Below, one piece after another: positions 25,199 to 34,019 of a DNA stretch of 64,000 bases (positions are counted from its first letter, which is position 1; the number at the start of each line of letters is the position of its first letter). A program made the translations under genes and the position numbers. The DNA comes from Hyphomicrobiales bacterium. GTDB lineage: Bacteria > Pseudomonadota > Alphaproteobacteria > Rhizobiales > Methyloligellaceae. Below the pieces are notes generated by a model, which worked only from the letters and a program-made list of their open reading frames with translations, ran no database searches and was not told the DNA's origin. The stretch is from the NCBI GenBank assembly GCA_021775595.1, contig JAJFHN010000036.1, positions 1 to 64,000 of the forward strand. The letters are read 5' to 3'.

Positions 25199-26029
25199 AT
25201 GAACAGGTTGGCACCGAGTTCGTTCGAAGACGTGATCGAGACGCCTGCGGGCAGCACGTTCGTGAAAACGATTGGGCAAGGGCCATCGGTCTTCGTCATT
25301 CATGGCGGGCCGGGATTTGACCACACATATCTGTTGTCCGCTCTAAGCTCTTTGGCCGATCGCCGAACACTGGTGTTTTACGACCAGCCCGGATGCGGCC
25401 GTACTCCACTCCCGCCCGAAGGATTGTCAGTGGCGGGCTGCGCGGCGCAGCTGCGCACTTTGTTCACGCGCTTTTCGGCCGACGCGCCTGTCGGCGTTAT
25501 TGCTCACTCCTGGGGCGCGCTTGTGCTCGCAGCGGCGCTCTCGCGCCCCAAACAGCACGAGCGGCCGCTGCCCGAAATAGCTGAAGGCTTGCTCATCAAT
25601 CCAATGCCATCCACGAGCGGCAAATACGACTCCGCCCGCGCCACGCTGATCGGCAGGATACCCCTGGCGGCGCGTATCCGCGCACCGCTCACAGCGCTCT
25701 TAACCGGCAACGGCGCCGCCGTGATGAAGCTTTTGCTGCCCTACTACGTTGTCGATCAGGCATCTATTCCGACCGATGCTCTGGCGTTGAATCTCGCCAC
25801 CTTCAAAGCGTTGGACGCCCAGCTCAAGCAATTCGATTTCACCGACAATCTGGCGGCTCTGCGACGCGTTGCAATTGTGCGCGGCAGCAACGAGTTTGCT
25901 TCTTGCGAAGACATCGCCGATCTGACCGACAAGTGCGCTGCCTTGCACACAATGGATCAGGTTGGGCATTTCCCTTTCTGGGAGTCTCCCAAGGCATTCC
26001 GGGCCATAATCGAGCGCACCTTCGGCTGA
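25199..26029 (+). CDS. Alpha/beta hydrolase (prolyl iminopeptidase-like)
   Basis: A 276-residue protein; ATG 25199 lies just after the LysR stop at 25161. The oxyanion motif HGGPG is visible in VIHGGPGFDHTY, the nucleophile elbow is AHSWGALVLA (Ser), and the C-terminal catalytic His is in DQVGHFPFWE. This is the prolyl-iminopeptidase/S33 pattern, also seen in lactonases and esterases. Downstream of a LysR that faces a biosynthesis-type operon, it may process or degrade the same compound, but that is inference. No signal peptide is seen. Confidence 0.75.
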   Translation: MNRLAPSSFEDVIETPAGSTFVKTIGQGPSVFVIHGGPGFDHTYLLSALSSLADRRTLVFYDQPGCGRTPLPPEGLSVAGCAAQLRTLFTRFSADAPVGVIAHSWGALVLAAALSRPKQHERPLPEIAEGLLINPMPSTSGKYDSARATLIGRIPLAARIRAPLTALLTGNGAAVMKLLLPYYVVDQASIPTDALALNLATFKALDAQLKQFDFTDNLAALRRVAIVRGSNEFASCEDIADLTDKCAALHTMDQVGHFPFWESPKAFRAIIERTFG

Positions 26030-26134
26030 GGGCGGCGACGAGCACACAGCAAACGCCGGCCACTCGGCTCGCCGGAAAAACCATCCGCACAGAATATCAA
26101 CCGCGGCTTAGAACCGGACGCGGCAGGCCCCTTC

Positions 26135-26148
26135 TTGACCTGAATCAA
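26135..26148 (+). promoter_or_regulatory. FNR/FixK-type binding site upstream of ccoN
   Basis: TTGACCTGAATCAA fits the FixK/FNR consensus TTGA-N6-TCAA exactly and differs from TTGAT-N4-ATCAA at one base. It lies about 115 bases upstream of the ccoN start, where an Anr/FixK-dependent, low-oxygen promoter would be expected. Confidence 0.8.
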
Positions 26149-26263
26149 AGCGCCCCTTGCGGGGATTCGGCACCACAGACGCGCGTAAGCGGCGCACTGA
26201 GTCGTTCGGGAGATTCTGCCGTGCGACCGCGCGATTCTGCATCGATGTGGCGAGGGGCCAGTC

Positions 26264-27904
26264 ATGAGCGAGACAAAAAACCTGCGTCTGGGAGAGGGCC
26301 TGACGGCTGCCTGCCTTGGCCTTGGACTGATCTTAATGATCGTCATTGCCGGCAAGACGCATGACGGCGCCATGCAATTTCATGCCTATCTGTTGGCCGC
26401 TGCCGCCCTTGTCGCCATCGCTGCAATCGTCAACCGCTTTCTGGACCGGCAAGAGACTGATGCCTGGCGAACTGGTGAGTCCGGCTACAATTTGGGCGTG
26501 GTCAAGCTCGCGACGGTAGCGGCTGTTTTCTGGGGACTTGTAAGTTTTCTGGCCGGTCTGGTGATCGCGCTTCAGCTGGCCTATCCGGCAATCGATTTGG
26601 ATTTGCCGTGGTTCAGTTTTGGACGACTCAGGCCACTGCACACTTCAGCCGCCATTTTCGCGTTCGGCGGAAACACTTTGTTGGCGACATCGCTTTATGT
26701 CGTCCAGCGCACCAGCCGGGCCCGTTTGGCCGGCGATATCGCTCCGTGGTTTGTGGTGTGGGGCTACAATCTGTTTATCGTGCTTGCCGCCACCGGCTAT
26801 CTGTTGGGCGTCACCCAATCGAAGGAATACGCCGAGCCCGAATGGTACACCGATCTGTGGCTCACGATCGTTTGGGTGGTCTATTTGCTGGTCTATCTGG
26901 CCACCCTGATGAAGCGGAAAGAACCGCACATTTACGTTGCCAATTGGTTTTTCCTGGCCTTCATCGTGACCATCGCGATGTTGCACGTGGTCAACAATTT
27001 GGCCGTGCCGGTATCAATCTATTCGACCAAATCCTACATCGTCTGGGCAGGCGTGCAGGATGCCATGACCCAGTGGTGGTACGGCCACAACGCCGTTGGC
27101 TTCTTTCTGACCGCCGGCTTTCTCGGCATCATGTATTACTTCGTTCCAAAACGCGCCGACCGTCCGGTTTACTCCTACAGGCTTTCGATCATCCACTTTT
27201 GGTCGCTGGTGTTTCTCTATATCTGGGCCGGCCCCCATCATCTCTTCTACACGGCGCTGCCCGATTGGGCGCAAACACTCGGCATGACGTTTTCGGTGAT
27301 GCTGTGGATGCCGTCCTGGGGCGGCATGATCAATGGCCTAATGACGCTCTCAGGCGCTTGGGACAAGTTGCGCACCGATCCGGTGCTGCGGATGCTCGTC
27401 GTATCGGTCGCCTTTTACGGCATGAGCACATTCGAGGGACCGCTGATGTCGGTGAAGGCCGTCAACAGCCTGTCGCACTATACCGACTGGACCATTGGCC
27501 ACACTCACTCGGGCGCGCTCGGCTGGGTCGCGTTTGTCAGCTTCGGCGCGATTTATTGCCTTGTGCCGTGGCTGTGGCAGCGCAAGGGGCTCTACTCCGA
27601 CAAACTGGTCAATTGGCATTTCTGGATATCGACCCTGGGCATCGTGCTCTACATCACGGCGATGTGGGTGTCGGGAATTCTGCAAGGCCTGATGTGGCGC
27701 GCCTATGACAGCCTCGGCTTCCTCGAATACAGCTTTGTCGAATCCGTGGAGGCGATGCACCCCTTCTATGTGATCCGTGCCTTTGGCGGTCTGCTCTTCG
27801 TCATCGGAACGCTCATCATGATCTACAACCTCTGGCGCACGGTCCACAGCGGCGAGGTCATGGAAAAACGTGCAGCGCTGCTTCAGCAGCAGCCGGCCGA
27901 GTAG
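26264..27904 (+). CDS. ccoN: cbb3-type cytochrome c oxidase subunit I
   Basis: A 546-residue protein with about 14 helices in the inner membrane. It carries the haem-copper oxidase core: the low-spin haem His in [14 protein letters not shown], the Cu-B/haem region [29 protein letters not shown], and the late [15 protein letters not shown] pair of haem ligands. These are diagnostic of the C-family (cbb3) enzyme, a high-affinity oxidase used at low oxygen. It begins a ccoNOQP operon followed by ccoGHIS, and an FNR/FixK box is found upstream. Confidence 0.95.
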   Translation: MSETKNLRLGEGLTAACLGLGLILMIVIAGKTHDGAMQFHAYLLAAAALVAIAAIVNRFLDRQETDAWRTGESGYNLGVVKLATVAAVFWGLVSFLAGLVIALQLAYPAIDLDLPWFSFGRLRPLHTSAAIFAFGGNTLLATSLYVVQRTSRARLAGDIAPWFVVWGYNLFIVLAATGYLLGVTQSKEYAEPEWYTDLWLTIVWVVYLLVYLATLMKRKEPHIYVANWFFLAFIVTIAMLHVVNNLAVPVSIYSTKSYIVWAGVQDAMTQWWYGHNAVGFFLTAGFLGIMYYFVPKRADRPVYSYRLSIIHFWSLVFLYIWAGPHHLFYTALPDWAQTLGMTFSVMLWMPSWGGMINGLMTLSGAWDKLRTDPVLRMLVVSVAFYGMSTFEGPLMSVKAVNSLSHYTDWTIGHTHSGALGWVAFVSFGAIYCLVPWLWQRKGLYSDKLVNWHFWISTLGIVLYITAMWVSGILQGLMWRAYDSLGFLEYSFVESVEAMHPFYVIRAFGGLLFVIGTLIMIYNLWRTVHSGEVMEKRAALLQQQPAE

Positions 27905-27913
27905 GGACTCCCC

Positions 27914-28642
27914 ATGTCATTCAGCCACGCAACGATTGAGAAGAACTCGATTTTCCTATTGGTCGGAATTCTGATCGTAATAGCCATTGGCGGCATCATC
28001 GAACTGGTGCCGCTGTTCTTGATGAAGAGCACTATCGAAAAGGTGCAGGGCGTGCGCCCATACACGCCGCTGGAGCTCGCCGGGCGCAACATCTATGTCC
28101 GTGAGGGTTGCTATGTGTGCCACAGCCAGATGATCCGCGCCCTGCGCGCGGAGGTGGAGCGCTATGGCCATTATTCGCTCGCGGCAGAGAGCATGTACGA
28201 CCATCCATTCCAATGGGGATCGAAACGCACCGGCCCCGATCTTGCCCGCTTGGGCAACAAATACTCAGATGAATGGCACAGCGACCATCTCAAGAATCCG
28301 CGCTCGGTTGTGCCAGGTTCGATCATGCCGTCTTACTCTTGGCTTGCGACAACGGATCTATCCTATGCCACCATCGCAGACGACCTCAGAGTGAACCGGA
28401 TGATTGGCGTTCCCTATACCGACGAGATGATCGAGAACGCCAAGCAGGACTTGGAAGCGCAGGCGAACCCTGATTCCGACGGCGTCAGCGACTTCGAACA
28501 GCGCTATCAAAAAGCCGCCTCCCGTGTTTTCGACGGCGACGCCAACCGCATTACCGAAATGGACGCTCTCATCGCCTACATGCAGATGCTGGGAACGTTG
28601 ATCGACTTCAATCTCTACGACGAAAACGCAAATAAGCGCTGA
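27914..28642 (+). CDS. ccoO: cbb3-type cytochrome c oxidase subunit II (monohaem cytochrome c)
   Basis: A 242-residue protein with one N-terminal membrane anchor (about 14-40) and a periplasmic haem c domain. The motif CYVCHSQM gives the haem attachment, and the later GSIMPSYSW Met is the probable axial ligand. It accepts electrons from CcoP and passes them to CcoN. It starts 9 bases after ccoN, so the genes are transcribed together. Confidence 0.95.
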   Translation: MSFSHATIEKNSIFLLVGILIVIAIGGIIELVPLFLMKSTIEKVQGVRPYTPLELAGRNIYVREGCYVCHSQMIRALRAEVERYGHYSLAAESMYDHPFQWGSKRTGPDLARLGNKYSDEWHSDHLKNPRSVVPGSIMPSYSWLATTDLSYATIADDLRVNRMIGVPYTDEMIENAKQDLEAQANPDSDGVSDFEQRYQKAASRVFDGDANRITEMDALIAYMQMLGTLIDFNLYDENANKR

Positions 28643-28653
28643 GAGGTGGACCT

Positions 28654-28818
28654 GTGACCTTTGAAGACGCAGCCCTGTTCTCAAACACCTGGGGACTGGT
28701 TTTTCTGGTGATCTGCTTCAGCGTCGTCGTCGTCTACGCGCTTTGGCCGAGCAATCGCGAAACCTTCGATAGGGCAGCGCGCCTGCCGCTCGATGAGGAT
28801 GCAGACGATGGCGAATAA
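28654..28818 (+). CDS. ccoQ: cbb3-type oxidase subunit CcoQ (FixQ)
   Basis: A 54-residue protein with a GTG start behind GAGAGGTGGA. It has one hydrophobic helix (about 14-31), then WPSNRETFDRAARLPL, the CcoQ-typical motif. It stabilises the cbb3 complex in the inner membrane. Its end overlaps ccoP by 11 bases. Confidence 0.9.
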   Translation: MTFEDAALFSNTWGLVFLVICFSVVVVYALWPSNRETFDRAARLPLDEDADDGE

Positions 28819-29674
28819 GGAAATTGACGAAATCAGTGGCGTCGAGACCACGGGCCACGAATGGGACGGCCTGAAGGAATTGAACAATCCGCTCCCTAAA
28901 TGGTGGGCTTGGACATTTTACGCCTCGATTATCTGGTCCTTCGTCTATTTCCTGCTTTATCCGGCATGGCCCTGGTTCGGCGGCCCGACCAAGGGCTTTC
29001 TCGACTGGTCGAGCCGTGGGCAGTTGCGTCAAGAACTGAATGACGCAAGGGCGCAACAGCAGGCCCTCTGGGACCGCATTGCGGTCGCCGAACTGGCCGA
29101 GATTCGTACCGATCCCGCACTGCTCGAATTTGCAATGGCAAGCGGCAAGGCCGCATTCGGCGACAATTGCGCGCCATGCCATGGCTCAGGCGCCGCAGGA
29201 ATGGTTGGCTACCCGAATTTGAACGACGATGATTGGTTGTGGGGCGGAACGCTGAACGACATCCATAAAACCATCGCCGTTGGAATTCGCGCCGTGCATG
29301 ACGAGACTCGCGACAATGCCATGCCCGCCTTTGGCCGCGATGGGATTCTTCAGAAGCAACAAATTCTCGACGTTGTCGGATACGCGCGCGGCTTGTCTGG
29401 ACAGACGACGGCGGGTGCAAACCTTGATGACGGCGCCATCATTTTCGCCGAGCAGTGCGCCGCCTGTCACGGCGAGGACGGACGCGGCAATCAGGAGCTC
29501 GGTGCTCCCAATCTGGCAAATGGCATTTGGCTCTATGGCGGTGGTACGGAAGAGGTTATTGCTTCCATTGCCAACAGCCGGAATGGCGTCATGCCGTCTT
29601 GGGACGGCCGTGTTGAACCGACCGTCATCAAAGCTCTCACCGTTTACGTGCACAGTCTGGGTGGAGGCCTCTAA
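28808..29674 (+). CDS. ccoP: cbb3-type cytochrome c oxidase subunit III (dihaem cytochrome c)
   Basis: A 288-residue protein. ATG 28808 has GAGGA (28795-28799) ahead; the frame also opens at 28793. The N-terminal part WDGLKELNNPLPKWWAWTF with an adjoining membrane helix is the FixP N-terminal domain. Two haem c motifs, CAPCHG (about 124) and CAACHG (about 220), give the two haems. It is the electron entry subunit of the oxidase, receiving electrons from soluble or membrane cytochromes. Confidence 0.95.
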   Translation: MANKEIDEISGVETTGHEWDGLKELNNPLPKWWAWTFYASIIWSFVYFLLYPAWPWFGGPTKGFLDWSSRGQLRQELNDARAQQQALWDRIAVAELAEIRTDPALLEFAMASGKAAFGDNCAPCHGSGAAGMVGYPNLNDDDWLWGGTLNDIHKTIAVGIRAVHDETRDNAMPAFGRDGILQKQQILDVVGYARGLSGQTTAGANLDDGAIIFAEQCAACHGEDGRGNQELGAPNLANGIWLYGGGTEEVIASIANSRNGVMPSWDGRVEPTVIKALTVYVHSLGGGL

Positions 29675-29681
29675 CGGTCCA

Positions 29682-31133
29682 ATGGACGATACCGCATCGA
29701 TCTACGAGCACGAGCCGTCACTCTATGCGGAACATAAGAAGATTTATCCGCAGAAGGTCAGCGGAACGTTTCGGAAGCTGAAGTGGGGCATTCTCGGCCT
29801 GACGCTCGCTGCCTATTATCTGCTGCCCTTTGTGCGCTGGGACCGCGGGCCAAATGCTCCCGATCAAGCGATCCTGGTCGATTTTCCGGGGCGGCGCTTT
29901 TACTTCTTCTTCGTCGAGATATGGCCGCAAGAGGTCTACTATTTTACCGGGCTGCTGATCTTGGCGTCGCTCGCACTCTTCTTGATGAACGCGCTCGCTG
30001 GCCGCGTATGGTGCGGCTACATGTGTCCACAGACGGTCTGGACCGACCTCTTTCTGCTGGTCGAGAGTTGGACCGAAGGCGACCGGCGCGCGCGCATGAA
30101 ATTGGACTCCGCCCCTTGGAGCGCGTCAAAGGTCGGAAAAAAAGCCTCAAAGCACACATTGTGGCTCATTATCGCCTGGTGGACGGGCGGGGCATGGGTT
30201 CTCTATTTCGCCGATGCGCCGACGCTCGTCTATCAGCTTGCCACATTCCAAGCGCCCGCAACCGCCTGGATGTGGATCGGCATTCTGACGCTCACCACCT
30301 ATTTGCTCGCAGGCTTCGCCCGCGAACAGGTTTGCACCTATATGTGTCCCTGGCCCCGGATCCAGGCGGCGCTTACGGATGAGGAAGCGCTCAACGTCAC
30401 ATATCGAGTCGACAGGGGAGAGCCCCGCCATGCCCTAAAGAGGGCAGCGGCTTTGCAGGCAAAGGGCGAGCAGGCTGGCGACTGTGTCGACTGCTATCAA
30501 TGCGTTGCTGTTTGCCCGACCGGCGTCGATATCAGAAAAGGCATTCAGCTCGAATGCATTCAATGCGGACTTTGCATCGATGCCTGCGACACCGTGATGG
30601 CGAAAATTGGCAGGCCTTCCGGATTGATCGCCTATGACACGGATCTGAACATCGCGCGCCGGCAAAAGGGCGAACCCACCAGTTTCCGATTTATCAGGCC
30701 ACGCACGATCATCTACTCGGCAATGCTGCTCGCCGTGGGCGGTCTAATGGTGAGTCAGTTTCTGACACGCGACGAATTCGACATCAGCGTGCTGCACGAC
30801 CGCAATCCACAATTTGTTTTGCTCAGTGATGGCGGTGTGCGCAATGGCTACACCGTGCGCCTGCTGAACAAACAGCTGGAGCCAAGGACATTCGCACTCG
30901 AGGTCTCCGGGTTACCGGGCAGCCGACTGCAGGTGGTGGGCATCGATCGGATCAATGGCGGTCCTTTGGAGATCGAAGTCGCGCCCGACACGACGCGCGC
31001 GGTGCGCGCTCTGGTGTTCGCCCCCGCAAACGCCAATTCCAGCAGCCCGACGCCGGTGACCTTCCGAGCGGTGGAAACGGTGAGTGGCGAGCGCATAGAG
31101 GTTGAGGATTTCTTCAAATGGCCAGTCCGATGA
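29682..31133 (+). CDS. ccoG: CcoG (FixG/RdxA) cytochrome oxidase accessory ferredoxin
   Basis: A 483-residue polytopic protein with iron-sulfur motifs CGYMCPQTVW, CTYMCPWPRI, then CVDCYQCVAVCP and CIQCGLCIDACD (two 4Fe-4S ferredoxin clusters). The C-terminal ~110 residues form a FixG Ig-like domain. CcoG is a cupric reductase that helps deliver copper to the Cu-B site of CcoN. It lies 7 bases downstream of ccoP and overlaps ccoH, so it is part of the same transcript. Confidence 0.95.
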   Translation: MDDTASIYEHEPSLYAEHKKIYPQKVSGTFRKLKWGILGLTLAAYYLLPFVRWDRGPNAPDQAILVDFPGRRFYFFFVEIWPQEVYYFTGLLILASLALFLMNALAGRVWCGYMCPQTVWTDLFLLVESWTEGDRRARMKLDSAPWSASKVGKKASKHTLWLIIAWWTGGAWVLYFADAPTLVYQLATFQAPATAWMWIGILTLTTYLLAGFAREQVCTYMCPWPRIQAALTDEEALNVTYRVDRGEPRHALKRAAALQAKGEQAGDCVDCYQCVAVCPTGVDIRKGIQLECIQCGLCIDACDTVMAKIGRPSGLIAYDTDLNIARRQKGEPTSFRFIRPRTIIYSAMLLAVGGLMVSQFLTRDEFDISVLHDRNPQFVLLSDGGVRNGYTVRLLNKQLEPRTFALEVSGLPGSRLQVVGIDRINGGPLEIEVAPDTTRAVRALVFAPANANSSSPTPVTFRAVETVSGERIEVEDFFKWPVR

Positions 31134-31642
31134 GTGAAGGCGGTACATCGATCGATCGCCAGGCCGGCAAGGTGACCGGCCGCCATGTGCTGATCTGGTT
31201 TGTGGGGTTTTTCGCGGTCGTATTCACCGTAAACGGCATCATGACCTATCTGGCCATCAGCACATTCAGCGGCCTCGATGTGCCCGATGCCTATGTCCGA
31301 GGCCGGTCATATGGCGATGAAATCGCCGCTGCGGCCGCCCAAAACAAGCGAGCCTGGAACGTCGATCTGTCGCATCGCCTCGCCGCCAATGGTGAATTGG
31401 AACTGGTGGTGACGGCGAAGGATGCGTCCGGGCAGAGCGTTGCCGGCTTGCGGGTTGAGGCTCTCATCAAGCGGCCGACGCGGGCGGCACACGACACCAA
31501 TGTGCGCTTGCGCGAAATCGGTTCGGGACTTTACCGCGAGTCCGTGCAGTTGCCGCACTCCGGTCAATGGCTGCTGGAGATCAATGCCTTTCGTGGCCCG
31601 ACACGGGTCTACCGGACAAAGGACAGGATCACCGTCAAATGA
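31118..31642 (+). CDS. ccoH: CcoH/FixH family protein
   Basis: A 174-residue single-pass membrane protein. The helix near residues 24-46 is followed by a FixH periplasmic beta-domain (ELVVTAKDASGQSV, TNVRLREIGSGLYRE, GQWLLEI). FixH/CcoH is needed for stability of the assembling cbb3 complex. I use ATG 31118, which has GAGGA nine bases upstream; an ATG at 31130 that overlaps the ccoG stop is possible. Confidence 0.9.
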   Translation: MASPMSEGGTSIDRQAGKVTGRHVLIWFVGFFAVVFTVNGIMTYLAISTFSGLDVPDAYVRGRSYGDEIAAAAAQNKRAWNVDLSHRLAANGELELVVTAKDASGQSVAGLRVEALIKRPTRAAHDTNVRLREIGSGLYRESVQLPHSGQWLLEINAFRGPTRVYRTKDRITVK

Positions 31643-33831
31643 CCCTTGCTGCTTCCACGGCCCCGCACGTGCAAGCGCGGGAGGCGCGCAACGAGCAGAT
31701 TGTCCTGGCGGTTGATAATATCGAGTGCGCCGGCTGTATGAGCAAAATTGAGCGCGCGGTCGGCGCCATACCGGGCGTGGAATCGGCGCGTCTCAACCTG
31801 ACCTCGCGCCGCCTCGCAGTAGAGGCCGAACCCGATACCGTCGCCCTGCCGCAGCTGATTGCAGAGCTCGAAACACTTGGTTATGCCGCGCGACCCTACG
31901 CGCCGGATGAAGCGGAAGCCGGCGCCCTCGAACAGGAATCACGGCTCATTCGGGCGCTTGCAGTTGCCGGCTTCGGTGCCGCAAACATTATGTTGCTGTC
32001 GGTCGCCGTCTGGTCTGGCGGCGTCCAAGATATGCAGGCGGAGACGCGCGACCTGTTCCATTGGATTTCTGCCCTGATCGCGCTGCCCGTGGTCGCCTAT
32101 TCGGGTCAACCGTTTTTCGAAAGCGCCTTCAGCGCGCTTCGGGCCCGCCGTCTCAATATGGATGTTCCCATATCGTTGGCCGTGCTGCTTGCCTTGGTGA
32201 TGTCCGTGATCCAAACCGCAGGCGGCGGGCAAGAGGCTTATTTCGACTCTGCGGTGATGTTGCTCTTTTTCCTCCTGATTGGCCGCGTCCTGGAGATGCG
32301 AAGCCGCTCCCGGATGCGCAGCCTCGGCCAAAATTTATTGGCCTTGCAAAAGCCGACGGTCACCAAGCTTGATACCAGCGGCTCCACCCGCGAGATCGCC
32401 GCCAGCGAGATCCGCGTGGGTGACAGAATTCTTGTCGCGCCGGGCAACCGCATCGGTGTTGACGGCATCGTGGTGGGCGGCACATCGAACCTGGATGACA
32501 GCCTGGTCACGGGCGAAAGTGCGCCGAAGACAGTTCGCCCAGGAGATCGTGTATATGCCGGGACGCTCAATCTGAGCGGCGCTCTGACCATCCAAGCAAC
32601 AACAGCGCAAAGCGGTACTCTGTTGGCCGAGATCGGCGACCTGCTTGAGCGCGCGACGGCCCAACGGGGACGCTACAGGCGCCTCGCCGACCGGGCGGCC
32701 GCGCTTTATGCGCCGCTGGTTCATGGGCTGGCTGCGGTGACATTCATTGGCTGGATGGTCATTGGAGCGGGATGGCAGCCGTCGCTGTTGAACGCGATCA
32801 CTGTGTTGATCATCACCTGTCCGTGCGCCCTGGGCCTGGCGGTGCCCGCAGTCCAAGCCGTCGCCACCTCAGCGCTCTTCCGCAGAGGTGTTCTTGTCAA
32901 TTCAGGTGATGCACTTGAACGCTTGGCCGAGGTCGACACAGTGATCTTCGACAAGACCGGCACGCTCACCGATCCCAATTGCACCTTGCAAAACACCGAG
33001 ACGATCTCGCCCACCGCGCTGACTGCAGCCGCGCGCTTGGCGCATTCGAGCCATCACGTGTTGGCGCGCGCGCTGGCGCGCCTCGAGCCAGACGCTTCAC
33101 CGATCCTCGGCGCTCAAGAATTGGCGGGAGCCGGCGTCGTCGCGCAGGAGGCTGGCGTCGAATACAGGCTGGGAAGCCGCTCACATTGCGACGCGGGGGC
33201 CGCGGGCGATGTGGGTGGATTGCCGCGCATGGAGCTTTGGTTCAGGAAAGACGACACGGCGCCCGTTGCCTTTCTTTTCGATCAGCACCTCAAATCCGAC
33301 GCGCGCGAGGTGGTCGATGAACTGCGCAGATTGGACCTGGATGTTCGTGTGCTCTCCGGCGACCGCGAAGCGGCGGTGCTCGAGGCGTCCGAGCAGCTTG
33401 GCATTTCGCGCTGGTCCGCCGCTGCAGATCCCAAGGAAAAAATCGAGCGCGTTGGCGCGTTGCGCGGCTCCGGACACAATGTGTTGATGGTCGGCGACGG
33501 TCTCAATGACGCCGCCGCGCTGCAGGCGGCCAATGTGTCAGCCGCGCCCGCCACGGCGTTGGACATCACTCAGTCGGCCGCCGATATAATCGTCATCGGC
33601 GACCAGCTCGAACCGCTATTGGCCGCGCTGAATACAGGACGAAAGGCACGCCGCTTGATGCTGCAAAATTTTGCACTTGCCGGCGTTTACAACGCCATCG
33701 CCATTCCGTTGGCCGTGGCCGGGCTCGTCACACCGCTGATGGCGGCGCTCTTCATGTCTGGTTCTTCGATCGTGGTGACGCTCAACGCGCTGCGTGCAGC
33801 GTCATCAAAAGGACGTTCGGCATGGATGTGA
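31639..33831 (+). CDS. ccoI: Copper-exporting P-type ATPase for cbb3 assembly (CcoI/FixI)
   Basis: A 730-residue P1B-type ATPase. An N-terminal heavy-metal-associated domain has IECAGCMSKIE (residues ~25-35); the membrane metal site is TCPCALG; the phosphorylation site is FDKTGTLTD; the hinge motif is GDGLNDAAALQ. The order and neighbours (ccoG, ccoH, then ccoS) identify it as the CcoI type, which exports Cu+ for insertion into CcoN, not a detoxification pump. Its ATG overlaps the ccoH stop (ATGA). Confidence 0.95.
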   Translation: MTLAASTAPHVQAREARNEQIVLAVDNIECAGCMSKIERAVGAIPGVESARLNLTSRRLAVEAEPDTVALPQLIAELETLGYAARPYAPDEAEAGALEQESRLIRALAVAGFGAANIMLLSVAVWSGGVQDMQAETRDLFHWISALIALPVVAYSGQPFFESAFSALRARRLNMDVPISLAVLLALVMSVIQTAGGGQEAYFDSAVMLLFFLLIGRVLEMRSRSRMRSLGQNLLALQKPTVTKLDTSGSTREIAASEIRVGDRILVAPGNRIGVDGIVVGGTSNLDDSLVTGESAPKTVRPGDRVYAGTLNLSGALTIQATTAQSGTLLAEIGDLLERATAQRGRYRRLADRAAALYAPLVHGLAAVTFIGWMVIGAGWQPSLLNAITVLIITCPCALGLAVPAVQAVATSALFRRGVLVNSGDALERLAEVDTVIFDKTGTLTDPNCTLQNTETISPTALTAAARLAHSSHHVLARALARLEPDASPILGAQELAGAGVVAQEAGVEYRLGSRSHCDAGAAGDVGGLPRMELWFRKDDTAPVAFLFDQHLKSDAREVVDELRRLDLDVRVLSGDREAAVLEASEQLGISRWSAAADPKEKIERVGALRGSGHNVLMVGDGLNDAAALQAANVSAAPATALDITQSAADIIVIGDQLEPLLAALNTGRKARRLMLQNFALAGVYNAIAIPLAVAGLVTPLMAALFMSGSSIVVTLNALRAASSKGRSAWM

Positions 33832-33971
33832 TCGTTTATTTGCTGCCCGCGGCCCTAGTGCTCGGCCTGGTGGGGCTTGGCGCGTTTTTCTGGTGCCTCA
33901 AATCGGGGCAGTTCGACGATCTGGACGGCGCGGCTCACCGTATCCTGTTGGACGACGACGAGGATCGTTAG
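33822..33971 (+). CDS. ccoS: CcoS cbb3-type oxidase assembly protein
   Basis: A 49-residue protein with one helix (about 4-25) and the characteristic FFWCLKSGQFDDLDGAAHRI, matching CcoS/FixS. CcoS is needed to insert haem and copper into CcoN. It overlaps the end of ccoI by 10 bases and ends the operon. Confidence 0.92.
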   Translation: MDVIVYLLPAALVLGLVGLGAFFWCLKSGQFDDLDGAAHRILLDDDEDR

Positions 33972-34019
33972 GCGAACGGACCGTTCGTAGCTCACGCGAT
34001 ATCAAATCTCGCCCGTCAC

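Noticed and set aside
28793-28807. Earlier start for ccoP
   Set aside because: The frame opens here, but it would place the GAGGA ribosome site inside the gene; 28808 fits better.
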